This document shows, piece after piece, positions 15,635-24,150 of a DNA stretch of 29,404 nt. Every line of letters starts with the position of its first letter. Position 1 is the first letter of the stretch. The stretch covers positions 1-29,404 of the forward strand of contig CAXTHM010000052.1 of the NCBI GenBank assembly GCA_964244115.1. Reading direction: 5' to 3'. The notes beneath the pieces were generated by a model. The model did no database searches and was not told the DNA's origin. It was given only the letters and a program-made list of their open reading frames with translations. The translations under genes were made by a program, and so were the position numbers. This stretch comes from CADCWK01 sp964244115. Lineage in GTDB: Bacteria > Chloroflexota > Chloroflexia > Thermomicrobiales > UBA6265.

Positions 15635-15959
15635 TCGGATCGACCGATCATCCGGGATCCGGGTAAACGGTCGGTGGCCCCTTGCTACCTCGGTGGCGGA
15701 GCAGACCGCTCCCCCCAGCCCCGCTCCGGCTCACCTGCTCGCTCACCCGCTGAAGTGGCTCTCGCTGCGGCTCGCAGGGAGCAGGGAGCCGGGAGCCGGG
15801 AGCCGGGAGCCGGGAGCCGGGAGCCGGGAGCACGCCGTTGTACCGCGAGCAGGCAATGATGAGCATTTTCGAGTTGCCGGGCGGCTTCAGCGCCCGGTCC
15901 GGGATGCACGATCCCCGCAACCACGCCGGTACGGAAACGTCCTCCGGTCCGCCCGGCCG
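15635..15959. other. Gene-free stretch with repeats
   Basis: No protein-like frame. It holds a GCTCCCCCCAGCCCC-type block also met elsewhere (12731-12780, 22950), the heptamer array at 15784-15831, and GGGCGGCTTCAGCGCCCGG near 15880-15900, which resembles the reverse of GCCCGCGCTGAAGCCCGG near 12710. These look like dispersed intergenic repeats. Confidence 0.5.
15784..15831 (+). repeat. Heptamer tandem repeat GGGAGCC
   Basis: Six perfect head-to-tail copies of GGGAGCC and one partial copy. The unit is not in a coding frame of any supported gene. Arrays like this vary in copy number by slippage. Confidence 0.9.
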
Positions 15960-17081
15960 TCAGATGCCGTGGCGACGACTCCCGAGGACGAGATCGTTGG
16001 CTTCGGCCTCCATCCCGGCGGAGAACGAGTCGTCCGTCGCCTGGTTCCGGCCACGATAGGCCGCGACGGCCAGCTCGGTGTCCTCGTGGATCAGGTCGGC
16101 GTTGATCTGGGCGCCGGCCCAGAGCCCCCCGGCGGCGGCGGTGATGACCTGGGCGACCAGGTTGGTCACATTCCCCGCGGCCCACACGCCCGGCACAGCG
16201 GTCGCTCCGGCGGCATCGGCGGGGATGTGGCTGCCGACGACGTGGCCGCCCATCTCCATGTCCGTCGTCTCCAGACCGAGTGAGGCCAGGACGTCGACCC
16301 GGGCGTCGAACCGGGGCGTGACGACGATCGCCCGCCGCGGGATGAGCTCACCGGAGCAGAGCCGGACCCCGCTGAGCCGGTCGTCACGGGATTCGATCGC
16401 GGCGACCTCGCCCTCGACGACGGCGATCCCGCGGGCAGCCAGTTGCTCCGCCTGCTCCTCGGTCAGGGGCGGGGCGGAGTGCAGGAACAACGTCACGTCG
16501 GCGCTCCACTGCCGGAACAGCAACGCCCCGTGGACCGCGAACGGCCCCGTCCCGAGGATACCGATCGCCTGGTCGCGCACCTCCCAGCCGTGGCAGTACG
16601 GGCAGTGCAGGACGTCCCGGCCCCACCGCTCGGCCAGGCCGGGTACGTCGGGGAGCTGGTCGATCAGCCCGGTCGCGATCAGCAACCGTCGCGCCCCGAC
16701 CGAACGGCCGTCGGCCAGATCCACCTCGAACCGCGCGTTGCCGGTTGCGCCGCCACCGCTGGACGGATCACCCGGCAACGTCCGGGCATCGGTGACCATC
16801 GCCTCGATGACCTGGACGCCATAGTGCGCGACCTCGGCGCGGCCGATCGCGAGCAGCTCACCGGGGGGCGTGCCCTCGCGGCCGAGGTAATTGTGGACGT
16901 GGCTGGCCGGGGCGTTGCGCGGCTCGCCGGAATCGATCACCAGCACCGACCGGCGAGCCCGGCCGAGCGCCAGGGCGCCGCTGAGCCCCGCCGCGCCGCC
17001 ACCGATCACGACGACGTCATGGACCGGTGCCGATGCGGCGGGTTGCCCGCCATGCGTTCCGCTCAGGACCGTGTCTCCCAT
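15960..17081 (-). CDS. Thioredoxin-reductase-like FAD/NAD(P) oxidoreductase
   Basis: A 373-residue flavoprotein of the low-molecular-weight thioredoxin reductase fold. The FAD-binding GGGAAG is at 27-32, the redox pair is C160-P-Y-C163 in CPYCHGWEVRDQ, the NAD(P)-binding site is GILGTGP at about 174-180, and the C-terminal FAD segment is GVWAAGNVTN. The active-site context differs from standard TrxR (CATCDG) and resembles the TrxR-like dithiol-oxidase branch, so the substrate may be a small dithiol rather than thioredoxin. The start at 17081 is chosen because GAGGGGA lies seven bases before it; the frame runs on to 17144 without a better signal. It stands alone, with no thioredoxin gene beside it. 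Confidence 0.9.
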   Translation of the reverse strand: MGDTVLSGTHGGQPAASAPVHDVVVIGGGAAGLSGALALGRARRSVLVIDSGEPRNAPASHVHNYLGREGTPPGELLAIGRAEVAHYGVQVIEAMVTDARTLPGDPSSGGGATGNARFEVDLADGRSVGARRLLIATGLIDQLPDVPGLAERWGRDVLHCPYCHGWEVRDQAIGILGTGPFAVHGALLFRQWSADVTLFLHSAPPLTEEQAEQLAARGIAVVEGEVAAIESRDDRLSGVRLCSGELIPRRAIVVTPRFDARVDVLASLGLETTDMEMGGHVVGSHIPADAAGATAVPGVWAAGNVTNLVAQVITAAAGGLWAGAQINADLIHEDTELAVAAYRGRNQATDDSFSAGMEAEANDLVLGSRRHGI

Positions 17082-17573
17082 GTTCGTTCCCCTCTGATGC
17101 TGCCAGTGGCCTGCGGCACGGCCGCCGATCATTCGTTGCGACAATGTCTCATCAGAGTGTGAAGCGAGAGCGCACCATCCGGCAAGCGTCTTTGCTGATT
17201 ACGCAAATCGTCGGCGGTGTGGGCGGGTCGACGGCGTAGAGAGGTGAAAAGACCGGGCGGCTATCGGCCCTGTCGACCCGGGCTCGTCACCCGGGCCCGA
17301 ACCGCCATGGGGACCGTGGACGGTCAGCGGCGAGTCGATGGCGCCACCGTCGGGGCTTGGTTTGCCTTGCCTGCGCCGTCGAGCGCGACGCGGATCGCAG
17401 GAGGCTACGGGATGCGATCACGCAGTCCCGATCATGGCCGGGCATCACGGGCGACGGCATCCGGCGGTCAGAGCCGGACGATCGGGAATTGGCGACCGCC
17501 ATCCGAGATTGGCCAAGCTCTCAGTCGGTTCGGCAACGCCGATTCCCATGAGGGACCGGGGCGTCCAGGTCGG
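17082..17573. other. Gene-free promoter region, with a TTTGC/GCAAA repeat
   Basis: No believable frame on either strand. TTTGC-TGATTAC-GCAAA at 17191-17207 is a small inverted repeat about 110 bases before the flavoprotein start, in a locally A+T-richer patch, and could be a regulator site. The long plus-strand frame from 17217 is the antisense shadow of the exporter at 17574. Confidence 0.45.
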
Positions 17574-18830
17574 TCAGTGCGTGGCGAGCGCCGTCGTCGG
17601 CTCCGTGTCGGCGGCGTGGTCGCTGACGTGGACCGGGTGGCGCCGTGTCACCGGGATCATGGCGAGACCGAGCAGGGCGCAGGCGGTGATCACGACGACC
17701 ATCATCGTCGCGCTGTCCTCCCCGCCGAGCCCGACCAGCGGCGAGACGAGCGCCCCGAAGCCGAACTGGAGCGCCCCGAGCAGCGCGGCGGCGGTCCCGG
17801 TCCCATGGGCGACGCTGACCATCGCCAGGGCGCCGGCGTTGGAGAGCGTGAAGCCGATCGCGGTGATGAGCAGGAACGTCATCGGCAGGACGGTGTAGAT
17901 CGTGGCGACCCCGGTCAGGACCGTCGCGGCCAACAGGAGCGAGACCACGACCATCGCCAGCTGCGAGGCCTCCAGGATCCGGGCCGGCTGGATCCGGCTG
18001 ACGAGGCGGGCGTTGATCAGGCTGGCGAGGATCAGGCCGGCCGAGTTGCCGGCGAAGGCAAGCGAGAAGGCCCCCGACGACAGCCCGAAGACGTTCTGGA
18101 GCACGAACGGGGAGGCGGCGACGTAGCCGAGGACGGCGCCGAAGCCGAAGGCCGAGATCGCGAGATAGGCGACATAGCTCCGATTGCCGAGATGCAGCCG
18201 GGCCGTCCGCACGGTCTCCCCGATCCCGCCAGTGCTGCGCCGGTCCCGGGCGAGCGTCTCCTCGACCAGCAGCGCGACACCGGCCGTCATCAGGGCGGCG
18301 GCCCCGGCGATCACCCAGAGGACGCCGCGCCAGCCGATGCCGGGCAGCAGGGCGCCGCCGAGCAGCGGCGCGACGACCGGCCCGAACGAGCCGATCGCGG
18401 CGAGGATGCTGAACGCCCCGACGGCCGCCCGGCCGGAACTGACATCCGTCACGACCGAGCGGCCGATCACGAGCCCGGCGGCCGCGGCGAACCCCTGGAT
18501 GAAGCGGAACGCGATCAGCGGCTCGACGCTCTGCGACAACGCGGCCCCGAGGCTGGCCAGGGTGCAGATCGCGATCGAGATCAGCAGCGGCTGGCGCCGA
18601 CCGAACCGGTCGGACAGCGGACCGATCACGAGCTGGCCGGCGGCGAGCCCGAACAGGAACGCCGTCAGCGTAAGCTGGATCGCCGAGGCCGAGGTCGAGA
18701 GGTCGTCCGCCATCGTCGTGAAGGCGGGCAGGTACGTGTCGACGGAGAGCGGCCCGAGGGCGGAGAGCAGCGCGAGGGCGACCAGCAACTGGGCGGGGAC
18801 GCCGGAGCGCGCCGCGGCCGGGGTAGGCAC
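17574..18830 (-). CDS. Bcr/CflA-like MFS drug exporter
   Basis: A 418-residue, 12-helix exporter of the Bcr/CflA (DHA1) type, which pumps out drugs such as bicyclomycin or chloramphenicol. Typical landmarks: LLVALALLSALGPLSVDTYL in helix 1, PAFTTMADDLSTSASAIQLT, motif A in GPLSDRFGRRQPLL, RFIQGFAAAAGLVIGRS, and motif C in APLLGGALLPGIGWRGVLWV. The GTG at 18830 is taken as start because only it leaves a short N-terminus before helix 1, with AAAGGG upstream; the open frame reaches a TTG at 18893, but that adds an implausible tail over a CATCT-rich leader. Single-gene unit. Confidence 0.92.
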   Translation of the reverse strand: MPTPAAARSGVPAQLLVALALLSALGPLSVDTYLPAFTTMADDLSTSASAIQLTLTAFLFGLAAGQLVIGPLSDRFGRRQPLLISIAICTLASLGAALSQSVEPLIAFRFIQGFAAAAGLVIGRSVVTDVSSGRAAVGAFSILAAIGSFGPVVAPLLGGALLPGIGWRGVLWVIAGAAALMTAGVALLVEETLARDRRSTGGIGETVRTARLHLGNRSYVAYLAISAFGFGAVLGYVAASPFVLQNVFGLSSGAFSLAFAGNSAGLILASLINARLVSRIQPARILEASQLAMVVVSLLLAATVLTGVATIYTVLPMTFLLITAIGFTLSNAGALAMVSVAHGTGTAAALLGALQFGFGALVSPLVGLGGEDSATMMVVVITACALLGLAMIPVTRRHPVHVSDHAADTEPTTALATH

Positions 18831-19254
18831 GATGAGTGGACCCTTTCGAGATGGGATGAGATGAGATGGGACGGGGGACGCGATGTCCCGCAACGCTGGC
18901 GAACCAGGCCGAGCATGTCTTGAGGCGCCAGTGTAGCGGCGGCTGCCCCGGTTGGGGATCGGTCGAAGTTAACAGGAATCGTCCGATCCTTGGGGGGAAG
19001 CCCCGAAGGCCACCCGACCGACCGGGTGGCGTTCGCCATCCTTCGCCGCCACGTCCCGGAGCGGATGGCAGCGTCATCTCGCGCCGAGCCCGCGGCCCAC
19101 CGTCTCGGCGCCTCCCGTTGACGACGGTCCACACGAGGCGGCACGGGATTCGCGGGGACGCGGCATCGTTACCACGCGGTCCTGTCAGGCGCCGGAACAC
19201 GGGCGACGGGTCATGGACGGGTCGCGTCATCCCGACGAGACGGAGGATCTGGTC
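18831..19254. other. Intergenic region with hairpins
   Basis: Between divergent genes. It carries a GAGATG-rich stretch (18850-18870), and GCCACCCG (19009-19016) facing CGGGTGGC (19023-19030) as a perfect eight-base hairpin, directly after a GGGG-GAA-GCCCC-type stem. No protein-like frame was seen, and no T-run follows. Confidence 0.5.
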
Positions 19255-20244
19255 ATGCCCCAACCAAAGCGCGTCGCGGCGCGAACGACCCCGACCGCAA
19301 CGTCGGCGGTGACACCGACGCACAAGCCGACGCCGATCGCGGTGCCGGAGACCTTGATGGACCCGTTCACGGGTCAGCTCGACGTCAGGTTGATCGCGCA
19401 GATCATGGAGAGCCGGGTCGCGAAGACCCCGGAGGCGCAGCTCGCCCTGATCGACGAGATCGTCGCGGCGTCGACGTGGCGTCGCCCGAAGATCGAGGAA
19501 CCGGACACGCCCCTGGGTCAGGCCCAGGCGCTCGTCTACGACGCGCTCGAGACTGACGACATCGTCGGCAAGGAGGCGTTGCTCCGGCGGGCAGTGGCGA
19601 TCACGGAGGATTGCGTCGATGCCTGGGTGCTGCTGGCCCAGGATACCGCCCCCGACGCCGAGACGGCCCTCGAGTTCTACGAGTCGGGGGTGGAAGCCGC
19701 GGAGCGCGTGCTGGGCGACGCCGCCTTCACCGAACACCGAGGGCAGTTCTGGGTCCGGCCCGAGACGCGGGGGTACATGCGGGCCAGACAGGGCATGGCC
19801 CTGGCGCTGTGGGACATGCGCGAATTCGACGATGCGATCGCGATCTACCAGGACCTGCTCGACCTCAACCCGAACGACAATCAGCACGTCCGGTACCTGC
19901 TCATCACGGCCCTGCTGGAACGCGACGAGGACCGCGAAGCGGGCACCCTGCTCAAGCGATACGCGGATGACCTCTCCGCGACCTGGGCCTACAGCCGAGC
20001 GCTCCTGTCCTTCCGGACGGAGGGCAACGGCCGGCGGGCGAATGCGTCGCTGAAGGATGCGAGCGTGGTCAACTACATCGTCCCCGACTACCTTCTCGGC
20101 AGGCTCAGCGCTCCGCGCGACCTGCCACCAGAGCTGTTCGACGATGTGGAAGGCGAGGCGATTACCTACTTCTGGTCCGGGATCGCGGGGTGGCTCCGGA
20201 CACCGGGGGCCATCGACTGGCTCCGGGAGCGGCAGCCGACGTAG
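19255..20244 (+). CDS. Tetratricopeptide-repeat protein, ST7-like
   Basis: A soluble 329-residue alpha-helical repeat protein. A clear TPR unit is FDDAIAIYQDLLDLNPNDNQ followed by HVRYLLITALLERDEDREAG (about 198-237); weaker helical pairs lie before it. The segment FTEHRGQFWVRPETRGYMRA then RQGMALALWD is the conserved core of proteins related to the ST7 family. Residues 10-35 are Thr/Pro/Ala-rich and probably disordered. The start at 19255 has GGAGG eight bases before it; the frame is open from 19213. Function unknown: TPR proteins bind other proteins, but no partner is nearby. No signal peptide, so it is probably cytoplasmic. Confidence 0.88.
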   Translation: MPQPKRVAARTTPTATSAVTPTHKPTPIAVPETLMDPFTGQLDVRLIAQIMESRVAKTPEAQLALIDEIVAASTWRRPKIEEPDTPLGQAQALVYDALETDDIVGKEALLRRAVAITEDCVDAWVLLAQDTAPDAETALEFYESGVEAAERVLGDAAFTEHRGQFWVRPETRGYMRARQGMALALWDMREFDDAIAIYQDLLDLNPNDNQHVRYLLITALLERDEDREAGTLLKRYADDLSATWAYSRALLSFRTEGNGRRANASLKDASVVNYIVPDYLLGRLSAPRDLPPELFDDVEGEAITYFWSGIAGWLRTPGAIDWLRERQPT

Positions 20245-20328
20245 CCCACGGCATCCCGAGCGGTCCTCCGTTCGCACACGCCGCCGAAGCGACGGGCGGG
20301 CCAGCGTCGAACAACGGGAACCCGGGCG

Positions 20329-21516
20329 TCAGCCGATGATCTGGCTGGCGATGTCCTTCGGGGCGTTCGTCACGACCTCGGGCGTGGCGCCGACGAAGAC
20401 GGTGTCGTCGTGGCGGAAGCCGCCGATGCCGGGCAGGTAGATCCCCGGTTCGGCGGAGTAGACCTCGTTCGCGATCAGCGGGCGCGGGTTGAACGCCATG
20501 TCGTCCGGGAACTCGTGGCCGGCGATGCCGATGCCGTGGCCGGTCCGGTGGTTGACGAATTCGGCGAAGCCATGGGCCTGGAAGACAGCCTGGGCGGCGG
20601 CATCGACGCTCGCCAGGGCGTTGCCGGTCGTGAACTCGGCGATCGCGGCCGCCTGGGCCTCCGTCGCGGCGGCGTAGGCCGCCCGCTGCCGGTCGCTGGG
20701 CTGGCCGCAGAACCAGGTCCGCTCGTTCTCGACGACGAGCCCGTTGATCCGGACGACGACGATATTGACGATCCCGTGGCCGGTCTGGATCGTCTCGCCG
20801 GTCGACGCGCCGGTCCCGTGCGGCGATGCCGAGGCCGGCCCGGACAGCGTGTAGGTGTAGTACTCGACTTCGTCACCGGTGTGGCGCCGGGCGGCCTCGT
20901 CGGCCATCAGCGCCGCCATGCTGAAGTCGAGTTCCTGCACGACGCGGCCCGGCCGGATGTGCTCGCGGTAGCGCTCCTGCCCCCAGTCGGTCAGCGCCCC
21001 GGCCTGCCGGATCAGCTCCAGTTCCTCGGCGTGCTTGACGAGGCGCAACTCCCGCAGCTCGCGCTCGAGCGGGACGAGCGTGACGTCGCCCAACCGCTGG
21101 GCGGCCAGCCGGAGCGGCTCGGTGGCGGCATCGACGCCGATCCGGGCGCGGCCGAGCCCGGCGCCCCGGAGCCGCTCGGCGAACAGGTCCGGCACCTGCG
21201 GCGTCAGGTGCAGCCGGTCGGTCAGGCGGGGGTGCTCGCTGTAGAGGGTGACGTCGTCCACCCAGAGCGAGCCGCGCTCCCGGGCGAAGCCGACGTGGTT
21301 GGTCGAGAGCTCGTTCAGGACGACGAACGGGTCGCCCGTCCGGGGCACGACGGCGATCACCGGGCGCTCCCAGGGCTCGACGTCGAGCAGGAAGTTGGTC
21401 GCGTAGAAGAACCAGTCGGGCGTCAGGAAGGCAAGCGCGTCGAGCTCATGGGTCTCCATGAACGCCCGCATCTGGTCGGTCCGGGTGGTCTGGACGGCCC
21501 GGCTGAGGAATGGCAT
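20329..21516 (-). CDS. M24-family peptidase-like protein (Xaa-Pro peptidase fold)
   Basis: A 395-residue protein with an N-terminal creatinase-like domain and a C-terminal pita-bread (M24) domain, as in aminopeptidase P and ectoine hydrolase. The third and fourth ligand regions are standard: NHRTGHGIGIAGHEFPDD and SAEPGIYLPGIGGFRHDD. The usual first two Asp ligands, however, are replaced: the matching stretch is NIVVVRINGLVVENERTWF, giving Asn or Ile and Glu, and the last Glu (RxED) is Asp in RHDD. The enzyme may use a different metal, or hydrolyse a compound other than a Pro-peptide. GGGAG lies before the ATG at 21516. It is a single gene, divergent from the dehydrogenase at 21860. Confidence 0.9.
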   Translation of the reverse strand: MPFLSRAVQTTRTDQMRAFMETHELDALAFLTPDWFFYATNFLLDVEPWERPVIAVVPRTGDPFVVLNELSTNHVGFARERGSLWVDDVTLYSEHPRLTDRLHLTPQVPDLFAERLRGAGLGRARIGVDAATEPLRLAAQRLGDVTLVPLERELRELRLVKHAEELELIRQAGALTDWGQERYREHIRPGRVVQELDFSMAALMADEAARRHTGDEVEYYTYTLSGPASASPHGTGASTGETIQTGHGIVNIVVVRINGLVVENERTWFCGQPSDRQRAAYAAATEAQAAAIAEFTTGNALASVDAAAQAVFQAHGFAEFVNHRTGHGIGIAGHEFPDDMAFNPRPLIANEVYSAEPGIYLPGIGGFRHDDTVFVGATPEVVTNAPKDIASQIIG

Positions 21517-21859
21517 CGCGCGAAAGCTCCCTTGCTGGCCACCGGGACACGGCGGCGCGGTGGCGCGGTGGCGATCGGTCTACCGGCAGGATAGCGAAGA
21601 TGGGCCGGTCGCGAAACCGGCCTGGCGGCTGAGCAGTCGGTCGCTCGGTACGGACATGCGCATGGGCAGCCGACGGAAGCGCGGCCGTTCCGGTTAAGAT
21701 GTCACCGGAAACGGACGCGCTGATCGGCCAGCGGAGGCCGGGGCGGCCGTTGTCGCTCCTCCGGCTCCTGACCCGATCATCCGACGACATCGCATCGTGA
21801 TCGGGCAGATCATCAGCGACCCCGAGGTTCCGGGGTTCATCAGACAGGACGAGGCGATC
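21517..21859. other. Divergent promoter region with small palindromes
   Basis: No gene. TGATC-GGGCA-GATCA (about 21798-21812) and CCCCG-AGGTTC-CGGGG (21820-21835) lie directly before the dehydrogenase start and could be a regulator site and a leader hairpin. Confidence 0.4.
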
Positions 21860-22939
21860 ATGGACACGACGATGCAGGCGGTGGTGACGCATGGGCCGAA
21901 GGACTACCGGGTCGAGACGGTGCCGGTGCCGGTGCCGGGCCGCGAGGAGATCCTGATCGAGGTCGACGCGGTCGGGATCTGCGCCTCCGACATGAAGTGC
22001 TGGCTGGGCGGGGCGCTGTTCTGGGGCGCGAACGGCTCCGGCGGCTACGTCGAGGGCCCGGTGATCGCCGGGCACGAGTACTCCGGCCGGGTCGTCGCCC
22101 TGGGGGACGGCGCCGCCGAGAAGCACCACGTCCAGATGGGCGACCGGATCGTCGCCGAGCAAATCGTCCCCTGCGGCGAGTGCCGCTACTGCCGCAACGA
22201 TCAGTACTGGATGTGCCAGCGCCACTACGTCTTCGGGTTCAAGCGCCAGACCAACGGCGGGATGGCGAAGTACAACCTGTTCCCGGCCAACGCGATCGTC
22301 CACCAGGTGCCGGAATCGCTGACCTCCGGCGAGGCCGCCTACATCGAGCCGATGGCCTGCGCCTGGCACGCCGTCGAGCGGGGCGAGATCAAGCCGGGCG
22401 ACACGGTCGTGATCTGCGGCGTCGGTAACATCGGCCTCTGCATGCTCCAGATCGCGAAGCTGAAGCTGGCCGGAACGGGCACCCTGATCGCGCTGGATGC
22501 CAAGCCCTACCGGCTGGACCTGGCCAAGCAGTTCGGCGCCGACGTCGTGATCGACGTGACGCGGGAAGACGCCATCCAGAAGGTCCGGGACCTGACCGAC
22601 GGCTACGGCTGCGATGTCTACATCGAGGCCAGCGGGAACCCGGCGGCGGTCGGCCAGGGGCTGGAGATGATCCGCAAGCTCGGCACCTTCGTCGAGTTCA
22701 GCGTCTTCAACGAGCCGGCGACGATCAACTGGACGGTCATCGGCGACACCAAGGAGCTCACCATCCACGGCAGCCACCTCGGTCCCGGCGGCTATGCCCC
22801 CTCGATCGCGGCGCTCACCAGCCACACCGTCGATGTCCGGCCGCTGGTCGCGGAGGCGTACCCGCTCGACCGGTTCGACGAGGCGATGGCGGCGGCGCTG
22901 AGCGGCGACGTGCTCAAGACGCTGGTCGTCCCGGTCTGA
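21860..22939 (+). CDS. Zinc-dependent medium-chain alcohol/polyol dehydrogenase
   Basis: A 359-residue MDR-superfamily dehydrogenase that oxidises an alcohol or polyol with NAD(P). Catalytic zinc ligands are Cys41 (GICASD), His72 with Glu73 (GHEYSG) and Glu163 (YIEPMACAWHA). The structural zinc site is complete: Cys105, 108, 111 and 119 in CGECRYCRNDQYWMC. The Rossmann motif is GVGNIG at 187-192. Between the first Cys and GHE is an insert, LGGALFWGANGSGGYVEGP, which recalls erythritol/threitol dehydrogenases (EltD-like); this substrate idea is tentative. The ATG at 21860 has GAGG six bases before it. A GC-rich hairpin follows the stop. Confidence 0.92.
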   Translation: MDTTMQAVVTHGPKDYRVETVPVPVPGREEILIEVDAVGICASDMKCWLGGALFWGANGSGGYVEGPVIAGHEYSGRVVALGDGAAEKHHVQMGDRIVAEQIVPCGECRYCRNDQYWMCQRHYVFGFKRQTNGGMAKYNLFPANAIVHQVPESLTSGEAAYIEPMACAWHAVERGEIKPGDTVVICGVGNIGLCMLQIAKLKLAGTGTLIALDAKPYRLDLAKQFGADVVIDVTREDAIQKVRDLTDGYGCDVYIEASGNPAAVGQGLEMIRKLGTFVEFSVFNEPATINWTVIGDTKELTIHGSHLGPGGYAPSIAALTSHTVDVRPLVAEAYPLDRFDEAMAAALSGDVLKTLVVPV

Positions 22940-22956
22940 GCTACCCAACCCCCCAG

Positions 22957-23010
22957 CCCCCTCCCCATCTCGATTCGCCTCTTCGAGGCCTCATCGGATG
23001 GAGAGGGGAG
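22957..23010 (+). terminator. GC-rich hairpin after the dehydrogenase
   Basis: CCCCCTCCCCATC (22957-22969) can pair with GATGGAGAGGGG (22997-23008) around an imperfect inner stem. The same arms, in perfect form, occur after the epimerase gene (26996-27045), so this is a shared terminator or repeat family. No T-run follows here. Confidence 0.55.
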
Positions 23011-23061
23011 AACGGCCTCGCCGATGGTTGCTCCACACTGTGCACGGTCCGACGCCGCCCC

Positions 23062-23907
23062 ATGTCTCTGTCCGATGCTCACGATGATGTGGTCATGACC
23101 TATCGATTCGAGCGGGAGCGGACCGACGGCTCGGCCTACGCCAGCGGCCACGTCCTCCATAGCGCCCCCGGACGGACGGGCTTCCCGGTCCGGCTCGCGA
23201 CGGAGCTGTTCCAGCGATGCGCCACCCATCTTGCCGAGCGCGGCGTCCGGCCGCCGCTCACGCTCTACGACCCGTGCTGCGGGGCGGGGCAGTTGCTGAC
23301 GACGATCGGGCTGCTCCATCGGGACGCCATCGGCGACCTGATCGGCTCCGACATTGACGAGGAGGCGGTCGAGTTGGCCCGGCGCAACCTGGCGCTGTGC
23401 TCCCCGGCGGGCCTGTCGGCCCGGATCGCCGAACTGGAGGAACGTCACCGCGCGTTCGGCCGGCCCGGCCACGCCGCCGCGGCCGAGGATGGCCGGCGCC
23501 TGCTCGACGGGACCATGGCCGCCGGCGACCGCCCCCTCCCGGTCTCGGCCTTCGCCGCCGACATCACCCGACCCGGCGCCCTCGCGGGCCGGATCGCGGG
23601 TGGCCACGTCGACCTGGTCATCACCGACGTCCCCTATGGCAACTGGTCGGCCTGGTCGACCGACGGGACCGACCCGCCGGAGGCGACGGAGGCGACGGAG
23701 GCGACGGACGATGCGCGGACCGAGACGCCGATCGGCCGGATGCTGGAGACGCTCCGGCCGGCGCTGGCTCCCGGCGCCGTCGTCGCGGTCGTCTCCGGCA
23801 AGGACCAGCGGGCGACCCATCCGGCCTATCGCCGCGTCGAGCGCTGGCAGATCGGTCGGCGCCGGATCGAGATCGTCGAGCCGATCCCGGACGACGACGG
23901 GACCTGA
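23062..23907 (+). CDS. AviRa-like 23S rRNA (guanine) methyltransferase
   Basis: A 281-residue SAM-dependent methyltransferase resembling AviRa, which methylates a guanine of 23S rRNA and gives resistance to orthosomycins such as avilamycin. Shared features: YRFERERTDGSAYASGHVLH with SAPGRTGFPVRLATELFQRC, motif I LTLYDPCCGAGQLLT (about 67-80), GSDIDEEAVELARRNLAL, and the catalytic TDVPYGNW (188-195). A triple in-frame GAGGCGACG repeat (23680-23706) encodes EAT three times in a loop, a sign of slippage. The start is uncertain: ATG 23062 and ATG 23095 both lack a ribosome-binding site, and AviRa proteins begin close to the second. It may be leaderless. The actual rRNA target or drug was not shown here. 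Confidence 0.88.
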   Translation: MSLSDAHDDVVMTYRFERERTDGSAYASGHVLHSAPGRTGFPVRLATELFQRCATHLAERGVRPPLTLYDPCCGAGQLLTTIGLLHRDAIGDLIGSDIDEEAVELARRNLALCSPAGLSARIAELEERHRAFGRPGHAAAAEDGRRLLDGTMAAGDRPLPVSAFAADITRPGALAGRIAGGHVDLVITDVPYGNWSAWSTDGTDPPEATEATEATDDARTETPIGRMLETLRPALAPGAVVAVVSGKDQRATHPAYRRVERWQIGRRRIEIVEPIPDDDGT

Positions 23908-24039
23908 CGCTTGGGAGTCGCGATGCCGTTCCGGTCCGCTGGCGTGCCGGAGCGACGCATCGGCCGGTCAGGCCATATCCTTGAGTGAGTTCGTGATGAG
24001 CACTGCTCGTACCCTCCCTGTCAGAAAGTGATCCGCCCG

Positions 24040-24150
24040 ATGACCATCGACGGCCTGACCGTGCTCGCGGTCCTCATCTTCCTCGTCCCGTTCATCATCT
24101 TCGCCGCCATGGCGATCGGTTCCCGTCGCGCCCGCCGCGACCAGCGGTAG
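24040..24150 (+). CDS. Small single-helix membrane protein (36 residues)
   Basis: The frame encodes MTIDGLTVLAVLIFLVPFII then a short end with SRRARRDQR. One hydrophobic helix (about 6-27) followed by a strongly positive tail predicts a small inner-membrane protein with the tail inside. Upstream bases AGAAAGTG form only a weak ribosome-binding site. It stands between the rRNA methyltransferase and a gene-poor region and is not recognised as a member of any named family. A chance frame cannot be excluded, but such helix-plus-basic-tail composition is unlikely by chance. Confidence 0.5.
   Translation: MTIDGLTVLAVLIFLVPFIIFAAMAIGSRRARRDQR

Noticed and set aside
17521..20277. A 918-residue minus-strand frame
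   Set aside because: It is antisense to the TPR gene and overlaps the Bcr/CflA exporter out of frame; composition is Arg/Pro/Ala-rich without domains, as expected from shadows at high G+C.
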